Under the pieces are notes generated by a model, which saw only the letters and a program-made list of their open reading frames with translations, was not told where the DNA came from and ran no database searches. This document shows, one piece after another, positions 10,519 through 19,534 of a stretch of DNA of 64,000 bases. Within the stretch, counting starts at the first letter, position 1, and every line of letters begins with the position of its first letter. This stretch comes from Chloranthus sessilifolius (taxonomy: Eukaryota; Streptophyta; Magnoliopsida; Chloranthales; Chloranthaceae), in the NCBI GenBank assembly GCA_021018995.1, contig CM037593.1, positions 45,273,810 to 45,337,809 on the forward strand, written 5' to 3'. A program made the translations under genes and the position numbers.

Positions 10519-10903
10519 GGTCAAAGCAGTCAAAGATCACATCTAAATTAAGGAAACGTTTAATCTCTATGGCAGTTGTTAATTTTATATGGAGTTTGAT
10601 TTTGTTGGCTCAGATGATAGTGATCATCTTTTATCCCAATATTTTACACCAAAGATCTTTTAATCTTGACACACCTATCCAACGACACATGTGATGATTC
10701 CACATTATATACATCTCCAAAATTGACCCGAGTACCAAGTCACCTGTCGCTTGGGCTGCTTACCTAATAAAAACTCCTTTTGTGACCTTAGCCCACTGCC
10801 AACCTTGCCGTTCAAAAGTCAAAATTAAACAACAAAATGTGAAGTTCAGCTGGCACCACACATAACCTTTGCAACCAAAAGGGTGAATAAAGTCAAAAGT
10901 CAA
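10519..10903 (+). promoter_or_regulatory. W-box cluster upstream of the PIP-like gene
   Basis: WRKY-binding W-box hexamers (TTGACC/TTGACT, here mostly in reverse as GGTCAA/AGTCAA) lie at 10519-10524, 10528-10533, 10723-10728, 10817-10822, 10891-10896 and 10898-10903. The last two sit as a close pair about 45 bp upstream of the TATA box. W-boxes are the usual promoter element of pathogen- and elicitor-induced plant genes, which matches the predicted product. Activity is inferred from sequence only. Confidence 0.6.
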
Positions 10904-10939
10904 ACATTCTCTAGCTGCCGACCCCCGGCAAACCCTTCA

Positions 10940-10949
10940 TTATATATAT
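10940..10949 (+). promoter_or_regulatory. TATA box of the PIP-like gene
   Basis: The word tatatatat lies 80-90 bp upstream of the start codon. Transcription would be expected to start about 25-35 bp downstream, giving a leader of roughly 50-60 bases. Confidence 0.6.
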
Positions 10950-11029
10950 GGAACTAACCCGGGGTTGTTGCTACTGCTACTGCTCTGCCACTACAACGAT
11001 TACGCAATTGTAAAGGGACCTTGGAGAAG

Positions 11030-11293
11030 ATGAGCAATTGCGTTTCATTGAAAAGCTTTTCTATAGTTATCCTGCTTGTGGGGCTGGTGGCTATGAGTTG
11101 GCCACATGGTGCACATTCTCGAGTACTTCCGTCCACGATATTGGAACCCCATGGTCGTATCGGAGTTGACTCGGTCGAGTCTGTTAGATTAGTTCCGATT
11201 CTTGTTCCCTCTCGCGCTTCGAATGACCGTTTATCTGAGAGCCTGAGTTTTACACTGGCTTCTGGGCCTAGCAAGAAAGGACCTGGGCACTAG
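11030..11293 (+). CDS. PIP-type secreted signalling peptide precursor
   Basis: An intact single-exon gene of 87 codons starts at the ATG at 11030. Residues about 1-32 form a signal peptide: a short polar start, a hydrophobic core (IVILLVGLVAMSW), then HGAHSR near the cleavage point. A variable middle follows. The extreme C-terminus is LASGPSKKGPGH, the SGPSxxGxGH signature of PAMP-induced secreted peptides (PIP/PIPL), relatives of the IDA and CEP peptides. In the known family the precursor is secreted and trimmed to a roughly 11-13-residue, often hydroxyprolinated peptide that is sensed by the receptor kinase RLK7 and boosts immunity. Length, single exon and C-terminal position of the motif all fit. 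It is the only intact host gene in the window; a copia-split SINE lies 275 bp downstream. The exact subgroup (PIP or PIP-like) is undecided. Confidence 0.85.
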   Translation: MSNCVSLKSFSIVILLVGLVAMSWPHGAHSRVLPSTILEPHGRIGVDSVESVRLVPILVPSRASNDRLSESLSFTLASGPSKKGPGH

Positions 11294-11567
11294 ACAGTTC
11301 AAAGCTGTTGGTCCTTGGAAAATATATCTGAATCCTTGTATTTTCTCATTCTTTTAACTTTTTGCTTATCGATGCATGGGTTGGAGTGTAAATTTAATTA
11401 CCTACACCTCTTGGAAGATTCTTGTACACGTGCCTAAGAATATAATGTGAGGTTAATTTTTAAGTTAGTCTTCCATGGACAGACTGCACATTGAAGAAAA
11501 CACGATCTTGAGAGGTACATGGACCTCCATGCACCTCAAAGTCTACGTATTTCAAAAATCCATGTGG
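11294..11567. other. 3' flank of the PIP-like gene
   Basis: The probable 3' untranslated region runs from the stop into AT-rich DNA. No canonical AATAAA is visible; aatataatg at about 11438 is a weak substitute. The stretch ends at the SINE target site ATCCATGTGG (11558-11567). Confidence 0.4.
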
Positions 11568-11683
11568 ACCTCAAGGGGGGTTTGGTGTGATGACCAGGTA
11601 CCCAGCTCAATGAGCGGGAGACTTGAGTTCCACTCCCTCTTGAGGCCATCATAGGGAATTATATCCCATATTGATCCTGCAAA
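11568..11683 (+). mobile_element. SINE, 5' part (split by copia 2)
   Basis: The tRNA-related head contains a B-box-like gagttccactcc (11625-11636) preceded by a cagctcaatgagcgg stretch resembling a D-arm. It is preceded by the duplication ATCCATGTGG (11558-11567), which recurs at 19247-19256 after the poly(A)/(AT) tail. Copia 2 interrupts the SINE after 11683; the body resumes at 19067. Confidence 0.7.
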
Positions 11684-12164
11684 TGTTAGAAGTTTCTATT
11701 TTGGTGGCCATCACTATAGTCAATCCGTTGACCGATGAATTATATAAGATCAACCTTGAGATGTGTAGTTGCTATTCCGGTGAGTTTGAAGAGAATAGGC
11801 AACTAATTAGTAAGTCTTTTAGTTGTGGTATGATTGTGATTTCTAATCACAATATAATTAGTATTTTCAGTCCTTAATGAGAAATGACTCTTTGACTATA
11901 AATATAAGGGGTGTCTGGTCCCAACTATAGCTCGACACGTTTCAATCCTCCCTATTAGCGAAAGCATCCCCATTCTGCTAGGAGATTTTGAAGGCGAGAA
12001 GATCATTGAAGATCGGCAACCAACCATTGATGGCTCACACTCAAGGTGCGCATATTTATTTAATTGATGGATTATAGGTTTATTGGTTTTGATTGATCAT
12101 GCGCCTAGATTCTACGGTTTAATTTGGATGGATGGATCGATGGATCTATATTTAGATTCCAACA
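11684..12164 (+). repeat. 5' LTR of copia element 2
   Basis: It is 481 bp, TG to CA. A TATA-like ctataaatataagg lies near 11896. The copy has an extra ATTGAAGATC compared with the 3' LTR. Confidence 0.93.
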
Positions 12165-12178
12165 ATTGGTATAAGAGC

Positions 12179-14143
12179 TTTGTCGGCATATGATCAATCA
12201 AAACATTGTGTTTTATTTTAGTACGTAATAAGTCCAGATCTCACGGCTAATCACATGAACTGAGCCGGTGCCTTGCTCTTTTCTAATAGCAAAGAGAATT
12301 TTAGGGCACCATAAAACTGAAACTTTGAAATCTAGTGCTAACTTTTCCTAAAACCCATTGGATTCCTCTTCATATATGAAACCATAATTGTGTGCACGAG
12401 AATGCATTAGTTAAAGTTTAATGATTATTTAATTGATTGGTGATGGGCACGCAAATTAAAAAATAAAATAAAAAAAAATTGGTTTTCTTGTTGGCCACGG
12501 TCGGCGATGAAGATTTTTGCCACAGCAGACGGCCGGCCCGGCACTAATCGGACAACGCACGGCAGATGCGGTCACCAATAACCAGGAGGCTGTTGCGATT
12601 CACGAAAATTAAAAAAAAAAAAAAAAACAATTTGTTTCTTTACTGTTGGCCGGTAGTGGGATAGTCAGCCACCAGGACTAGCAACCAACGGCCGGCCGAT
12701 GATTGGCGGCGCATCGAGTCGGCCACACCGATGAGGGGAGGTCAAGCCCCATGGGTACTGCATCCTGCAACTATTTCAAAAAAAAAAAAAAAAAATTCTG
12801 AAGAAGATGAACAGTGTAAGAGGGGGAGGTTTAGGGATTTTCGGACCGGATCGGGTCTGTCCCCGACCCGCTTGGCCCTTTTGGCCCCCGACCTTCACCC
12901 AACCTTTGGCCTTTCGGCCTGGCGACCGTCACCAAACCCGCTGGCCCTTTTGGTCCCCCGGCTCGACCGTCACCCCACTGGCCCTTTTGGCCGATGGCAA
13001 GAGCCCAACCCTGGGCACCTTGGGCACACCCTCACTTTTTTGGGCCCATGGCCTAACCTGACCAATACCCATTGTGAAGCCCACTTCATTTGGCCCATGG
13101 CTGCCAATGAGACCTTGGTGAGGCCCACTCGACTGTTGGTCCATGGCCCGACCAGCAGGGCCCACTTGTAGAGGCCCACTTGGCCACTAAGGCCCATGGC
13201 CCAGCCCGATACCCGACCCAATTATGACCCTTTGAATTTCTTATTCTTCTCGGGCCTTTTCTGAGCTATTTATAGGTTCGATTTTCAGACATTATATATG
13301 AATTTTGACTTTCTTAGATATTTCGGATATGTTTTTGAGGTCTATTTTTGACAAGGAGCTCTCTGTTATGATGTATTCATGGCCTGATGTTATTTTTTCA
13401 ATTTTTTATTGAGTAATCAATTTTTTTTTTAGTACTATTAATTAGAGTTGGGTAGTGAAAATTGTGCTCCACCACCATGGCTGGTACTTACACATTATAA
13501 TACTCGATTATTGTTAATTTTGACACTTACTCATAACATGAGTTAGACTTGACTTATTTTTTTTAATATCACTTTTGTGATTATCTAAAATATTATCAAA
13601 CCTAAATTGACAGCATGGCTTGGAAAGATTCTTCTGTCCAACGGTGATGATCCTTCTTAGTGTCGTGGTTTTCATAGTGAGGTTTAATTCTGTCCAAAAC
13701 CGTATTATAAATTCAGTAAGAGTCTGTAGTGAACGTTGGCGTCACAACATAAGGGATTCTTCTGCCCAACGGTGATGAATCACTTAATGTTGTATGATGG
13801 TTGTGTTTCAATATTCATTATTTGGGATGCGCGTACTGCTAGCGTGTTATGACTCGACCCAACGGAGGGTCATAACGACGCAATTAGTACCACACTCATT
13901 AATATAGATTGAGGAAGCTGCTAGTGTGTTATGACTCGACCCAACGGAGGGTTATAATGACACAAATTGTTTCTCAATAAAACCACATTGGTTTCAATTT
14001 TATTATATTCTTTGACATATTTTAACTCTTACGTCACACACTATAATTATAACCTTGTGGAATTGATAGCTACTTCAATTATATGTGGACATAATAAAGC
14101 CCTTAATTATTGTGCAGCATTGAACCCGTCTTCTATAACTAAT
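12179..14143 (+). other. Long GC-rich leader of copia 2
   Basis: No gag homology occurs in this nearly 2-kb stretch. Three A-rich tracts (about 12451-12478, 12611-12627, 12778-12795) recur every 160-170 bp, separated by GC-rich blocks with GGCCGGCC-type words. From 12840 to 13220 tandem words such as 'ggcccttttgg' and 'ggcccatggc' recur. Two motif duplications follow: 'ggattcttctgcccaacgg' near 13625 and 13752, and 'gtgttatgactcgaccc' near 13844 and 13925. The open frames in the GC-rich part have no protein features. Confidence 0.6.
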
Positions 14144-14990
14144 ATGATTAGTGGAATTGAACTTTTGAGTAGCTCAAATTATGACAAATGGAAGGAACAA
14201 GTTGTCATTGTTCTAGGCTGTATGGATCTTGACTATGTTATATGATCTGATAAACCCAAGGTGCTCACCGCTGATGCCTCAGCTGAGGATCTGGCAGTGA
14301 ATAATACGGATTTGGAAAAATGGGATAGATCAAATCGTATGAGCCTCATGATCATAAAGAGTTCCATTACTGATGCGATTCGGGGAGGTATTCCTAACTC
14401 GCACAATGTAAAGGAATACATGCAAGCCATTAAGGAACAATTTCAAGAGACTTCTAAAGCACTTGCCAGTAGTCTAATTGTTAAAATGGGAATCATAAAA
14501 TATAATGGTCATAGTGGCGTACGGCAGCACATTATAAGAATGAGTGACATGACAACTAAATTGAAAGAAATGGACACGGGTTTTTCTAAGAGTTATCTTG
14601 TTCACTTTATTTTGACTTTTCTTCCTGCACAATTTGACCCATTCAAGATTAATTATAACACACAGAAAGAGAAATGAAAGATGAACGAGCTAATCGCTCA
14701 CTGTGTCCAAGAAGAACAACGACTTCAGGCTGAAAAACCTGAAAGTGCCCATTACGCCGCTCTTGGACCATCGAAAGGAACTTTCAAGCGAAAGAAGGGA
14801 CAATATAAAGGAAAGAACGTGAAAGCTCCTCCATCGGAAACCAACCAAGAAGAAGCTAGCACATCTACTTCTGGCATCAAGTGTTACTTCTGTAAGAAGA
14901 AGGGACACATTAAGAAGAATTATCAGAAATACAGAGATTGGCTAGTTAACAAAGATAATGACCTAGCCATTGTGTGTTTTGAATCACTTT
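14144..14990 (+). pseudogene. copia 2 gag
   Basis: It starts MISGIELLSSSNYDKWKE, the usual N-terminus of copia gag, and continues through a UBN2-like domain (KEYMQAIKEQFQ, LVHFILTFLPAQF). A basic linker and the knuckle CYFCKKKGHIKKN follow; its final cysteine is replaced, so the zinc site is incomplete. In-frame stops occur after DLDYVI (14243-14245) and near 14675. Confidence 0.85.
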
Positions 14991-15430
14991 ATGTTGATGC
15001 TCCACACAATACTTGGTGGATAGATTCTGGTGCAACTATTCACATAAGTAATTTAATGTAGGGATTTCGATCCAGCAGGAAGCTAAGTAAAGGCGAATGT
15101 ACCATCAAACTCGAAAATATAGTAGAAGCAGACGTGGAGGCCATTGGGACTCTCCGTCTCATTTTATATAGTAGTTTTATTTTGGATTTAGTTGATACTA
15201 TTTACATTCCAAGTATCACTAGAAACCTTATCTCAATTTCTAAATTGGATTCATTAGGTTTTGAATTTAAATTTGGACATAATATTTTTACTTTATTATT
15301 TGATTCCGATATTGTCGGTGGTGGCTCATTAGTGAGCAATCTATATCAGTTGAACTTGGATTCATCTTACGCCCAATCTTTAGTTCCTATGCATGTGAAT
15401 GATAAAATTAGTAAGAAACAAAAATGAGCA
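14991..15430 (+). pseudogene. copia 2 protease
   Basis: Aspartic protease with an intact WWIDSGATIH active site near 15014-15043. A stop follows soon after (15059-15061). IPSITRNLISISKL, the usual end of this domain, is visible at about 15209-15250. It would process the polyprotein. Confidence 0.83.
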
Positions 15431-16720
15431 ATCGACAACTCCTCCATTTTATGACATAAACATTTAGGCCATATATCTAAGGATAGAATAGAGATGTTAA
15501 TTAAAGATGATATACTCGATGCGCTCGATTTCTCTGATTTCTATACTTGTGTAGATTGCGTTAAAGGGAAACTCACAAAAGCTAATAAGAAAGGAGCTAT
15601 CAGGAGCACGAGTTTGTTAGAAATAGTCCATATTGATATTTATAGACCGTTTCCAACTCCTGCTATTGGTGGTCAAAAGTATTTTATTACCTTTACTGAT
15701 GATTATTCTCGTTTTGGTTATATATTTCTCATTCATGAGAAATCTGAGGCCCTGGATATGTTTAAAATCTATAAAGCCGAAATTGAGTTACAACTCAATT
15801 CGAAGATTAAAATTGTGAGATCTGATAGAGGCGGAGAGTACTATAGTAGATACTCTGAAACAGGTCGCAATCCAGGACCATTCACCCTATATCTACAAGA
15901 GCATGGTATTGTCGCTCAATACACCATGCCGGGAACACCTGAACAGAATGGTATAGCTGAGCGACGAAATCGTACTCTTATGGATATAGTGAGAAACATG
16001 TTATGCAACTCTAAGTTGCCTATGTTCTTGTGGAGGGAAGTCTTGAAAATAGCGGTGCATATCCTAAATCGAGTTCCTAGTAAGGCAGTTCTCAAAACTC
16101 CTTATGAGCTATAGGTAAGAAGAAAACCGACTTTAGGATATTTAAACATTTGGGGCTGTTTTACTGAAGGAAATGTGTACAACCCACAATTAGGAAAATT
16201 GGATCCTAAAACTATAAGTTGTCATTTCATTAGTTACCCTGATAGGTCAAAAGGCTACAGATTTTATTATCCCACTCATAGTACCTGGATTGTTGAGACT
16301 AGATATGCCATATTCTTTGAGGATCGTGAGAATAGTGGGAGTGTTGAGCCTAGGAAAATCACTTTTGAAGAAAATTGGGTTATAATTGCTATTCCTTTTA
16401 TCCAAAAAAAAGTGGCACCAACACTAATTATTCAAGCAAATGTTGATGTACCTATGGCTATGCCTAATGCAACACCCCACATTGAGGAGGTTCTTGCTCC
16501 CATGGCGACTGCCAATGATCAATCATTGCATAGATCAGAGAGAGCAAAGAAGCCAGTCATTTCTGATGACTATATAGTTTACCTCAATGAGAGTGAGTTT
16601 GATTTTGAAAAGGAATCATATTCTGTTTCCTTTAGCCAAGCCATGAAGAGCGACAAATTCACTCAATGGCTCGAAGCCATGAAAGATGAATTTGATTCAA
16701 TGAAATATAATTCGGTCTGA
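15431..16720 (+). pseudogene. copia 2 integrase and linker
   Basis: The GAG-pre-integrase and zinc-binding region (HKHLGHIS, then CVDCVKGK) is followed by the catalytic core. HIDIYRP gives the first aspartate, RSDRGGEY the second, and [13 protein letters not shown] the glutamate, so all three acidic residues are present. A stop after TPYEL (16112-16114) separates the core from its C-terminal part (ISCHFISYPDRSKGYRFY) and the RRSER-like linker (HRSERAKKP). Confidence 0.87.
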
Positions 16721-17440
16721 GATCTTTGTGAGTTATCTGAAGGAGTCAAGCCTATAGGCTGTAAATGGGTATTTAAAATTAAACAAGACTTCAAAGGTAA
16801 TATAGAAAGATACAAGGCCAGATTAGTCGCTAAAGGTTCACTCAAAAAGAGGGAATAGACTATAAAGAGACATTTTCTCCTGTCTTTAGAAAGGAATCCT
16901 TTCGGATAGTCATGGCGTTAGTAGCTCATTTTGACTTAGAATTGCATCAAATGGATGTTAAAACTGCTTTTTTGAATGGTGACTTACATGAAGATGTCTT
17001 TATGATACAACCTAAAGGTTTTCAGGTTGAGGGAGAGAGTCATTTAGTTTGTAGACTCAAAAGGTCTATATATGATTTAAAGCAGATATCTCGATAATGG
17101 TACTTAAAATTTTATGACGTCATTTCAAATTTTGGTTTTAAAGAAAATACTGTGGATCAATGCATATATCTTAAAATCAGTGGGAGTAAGTTTATCATCC
17201 TTGTTTTGTATGTTGATGATATATTACTTGCGAGTAGTCATTTGAGTATGTTACATGAGACAAAGAAATTTTTATCAAAGAGTTTTGATATGAAAAATCT
17301 TGGTGAAGCTTCCTACGTGATAGGAATTGAGATTCATCGAGATAGAGCCCGTGGTATATTAGGATTGTCTCAAAGAGCTTATATTAATAAATTGTTCCTC
17401 TACTGTTGCCCCTGTCATTAAGGGTGATAAATTTAGTCTA
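16721..17440 (+). pseudogene. copia 2 reverse transcriptase
   Basis: [22 protein letters not shown] is followed by a frameshift near 16838. The core then shows HQMDVKTAFLNGDL and the catalytic YVDDILL near 17206-17226, followed by an IGIEIHRDRARGILGLSQ block. A stop (after KQISR, 17095-17097) and a frameshift near 17400 inactivate it. It would copy element RNA into cDNA. Confidence 0.88.
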
Positions 17441-18172
17441 TTTCAGAGTCCCAGGATCGATTTGGAGAGAAAGCAGATAGAGACAATTCCCTATGCATCG
17501 GCAGTTGGGAGTCTCATGTATGCACAAGTTTGTACTTGTCCAGACATAGCGTATATAGTTGGCATGCTTGGTAGGTACTAATGTAATCTTGGTTTGGATC
17601 ATTGGAAAGCAGCCAAGAAGATTTTTCGCTATTTACAAGGGACTAAAGGACACATGCTCACATACAAAAGAACGAATAACTTTGAAGTTACTGGTTATTC
17701 AGATACTGACTATGCTGGGTGTCAAGATACTTGTAGGTCCACGTCGGGTTATATTTTTATGCTTACAGGTGGACCTATATCTTGGAAGAGCGTTAAACAA
17801 ACACTGACTACTTCGTCTACTATGGAAGCAGAATTTGTTGCATGTTTTGAGGCAACATGTGAGGCGATATGGTTGAGGAATTTTATCTTAGGGCTTCGAG
17901 TTGTTGATAGTATTTCAAGGCCTCTGAGAATCTTATATGACAATTCTGCTACGATAGCTATCTCCAATAACAACAAGACGAGTGGGGGTTCCAAATATAT
18001 TGATATAAAATATCTTGTTGTAAGGGAGAAAGTTCAGAATCAAATTGTATCTGTTAAAAAGATAAGTACAACACTCATGTTGGCTGACCCTCTCACTAAA
18101 GGCTTACCTTCCAAGCTCTTTTTGGAGCATATTGCGCGCATGAGATTAACAGATAATTTTGATAGCCTTTGA
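17441..18172 (+). pseudogene. copia 2 RNase H
   Basis: From 17594 one frame is open for 192 codons. HWKAAKKIFRYLQGTKG and GYSDTDYAGC (first catalytic aspartate), then SSTMEAEFVA (glutamate) and LRILYDNSATIAIS (second aspartate), match the copia RNase H. The end LADPLTKGLP is the usual C-terminus. The piece before 17594 is frame-shifted but recognisable (DIAYIVGMLGRY). Confidence 0.88.
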
Positions 18173-18595
18173 GAGTGGATATGTGAGAGTGAATACATTT
18201 ATTTAATTGATTCAGAAATAAAGCTTCTTTATTTGTTTTTCCATTTTTATGCAAATAAAACTTTGAAACATATGGTGCTGGTAGATGGCAATAAAGTAGG
18301 ACCAATAATAAATTGAGTTTACATATAATCACCATTTAGTTTGTAAACTTTTAATCTATGTGAAATCATACTAGTTAGAATCTATGTCGGTGATGATTTC
18401 CAATACGGTAACTAATGAACGGTCATGTATCGATGACATGATATATTGACTACATTGACTATGTGTTAAACTTCTCACTGGACCGGACTGATTATAAAGA
18501 CTTTGATTGAGATTGATTGTGACTTACCATTCAAAGAAAGTTAGCTAACATTTGGTAATCGGAATTTATTAACATAGTTTTGCCAAGTGGGAGAC

Positions 18596-19066
18596 TGTTA
18601 GAAGTTTCTATTTTGGTGGCCATCACTATGGTCAACCCGTTGACCGGTGAATGGTATAAGATCAACCTTGAGATGTGTAGTTGCTATTTCGATGAGTTTG
18701 AAGAGAATAAACAACTAATTAGTAAGTTTTTTAGTTGTGGTATGATTGTGATTTCTAATCATAATATAATTAGTATTTTCAGTCTTTAATGGGAAAGGAC
18801 TCTTTGGCTATAAATATAAGGGGTGTCTGGTCCCAACTATAGCTCGACACGTTTCAATCCTCCCTATTAGCGAAAGTATCCCCATTGTGCTAGGAGATTT
18901 TGAAGGCGAGAAGATCGGCAACCAATCATTGATAGCTCACACTCAAGGTGTGCATATTTATTTAATTGATGGATTATAAGTTTATTGGTTTTGATTGATC
19001 ATGCGCCTAGATCCTACAACTTAATTTGGATGGATAGATCAATGGATCCATATTTAGATTCCAACA
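18596..19066 (+). repeat. 3' LTR of copia element 2
   Basis: It is 471 bp, TG to CA, preceded by the polypurine tract and followed by the GCAAA duplication. A TATA-like ctataaatataagg lies near 18808. Confidence 0.93.
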
Positions 19067-19197
19067 GCAAATGCTTAAACGCCCGCATGACCCTTGGATT
19101 AGCCCCGTGCTCTATGAAGCCTGAACACCCAATTATTAGAAAATATATAATAAGAAGAAAAGATTCTTCTCTCAAAAAAAAAAAAAAAAAAAAACAA

Positions 19198-19246
<49 letters not shown>
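19067..19246 (+). mobile_element. SINE, 3' part with poly(A) and (AT)n tail
   Basis: The SINE body continues after copia 2 and ends in a run of 21 A (19174-19194), five more A, then an (AT)24 microsatellite (19201-19248). The last two bases of that run begin the duplicate target site ATCCATGTGG (19247-19256). Together with 11568-11683 the original SINE was about 290 bp including the tail. Confidence 0.7.
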
Positions 19247-19250
<4 letters not shown>

Positions 19251-19369
19251 ATGTGGCACAAACATTCACACAGGCATCGTCCATTGTCTTCAATTCATGA
19301 TGTGCCCATTTAAGTGTCTTTTGGTTTTAAGTTTGTCTATCATGAGCGGACTGTGTCCTTGATGGGCGG

Positions 19370-19531
19370 CACTACAAAAAATAAGACTATCAGCGACAGT
19401 TTTTTGTAGTGAAAAATTGTTGCTATTAAAAAGAAAACTATTAAGACTATTAGCGGCAACGGTATTAATAGCAGTTTTTTGTTAATAGCAGCAGTTTATG
19501 GCTGCCGCTAATAGTCTTATTTTTTATAGTG
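19370..19531. mobile_element. CACTA-type MITE
   Basis: A 162-bp element with inverted ends: CACTACAAAAAATAAGACTA at the left and the complement of CACTATAAAAAATAAGACTA at the right. The 3-bp duplication CGG lies at 19367-19369 and 19532-19534. CACTA ends and a 3-bp target duplication identify the CACTA (En/Spm) superfamily. It has no coding capacity. The left end also forms a small inner palindrome (19370-19411). Confidence 0.88.
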
Positions 19532-19534
19532 CGG

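Larger units (their letters stand above)
11684..19066 (+). mobile_element. Ty1/copia retrotransposon 2 (all domains, inactivated)
   Basis: LTRs at 11684-12164 and 18596-19066 run TGTTAGAAG to CCAACA, with the duplication GCAAA at 11679-11683 and 19067-19071. The primer binding site (12167-12178, tggtataagagc) and polypurine tract (ccaagtgggagac, 18583-18595) are in place. By eye the LTRs differ at roughly 30 positions plus one 10-bp duplication in the 5' copy, so the element is younger than copia 1. It has a long leader (12179-14143) and gag, protease, integrase, reverse transcriptase and RNase H in copia order, broken by several stops and frameshifts. It sits inside the SINE. Confidence 0.95.

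Noticed and set aside
11021-11029. Upstream TTG as alternative start for the PIP-like gene
   Set aside because: Plant nuclear genes initiate at ATG; the ATG at 11030 directly precedes the signal peptide.
10954-11274. 106-codon minus-strand frame over the PIP-like gene
   Set aside because: It is antisense to a gene with a clear signal peptide and C-terminal motif, starts at no plausible promoter and has no family features.
12731-13171. 146-codon plus-strand open frame in the GC-rich leader of copia 2
   Set aside because: It is made of tandem Pro/Leu/Ala-rich words, overlaps open frames on both strands, and lies before gag in a known element. It reflects base composition, not a gene.
18985-19362. 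Open frames with Tyr-Ile repeats on both strands
   Set aside because: They are translations of the (AT)n microsatellite and poly(A) tail of the SINE.
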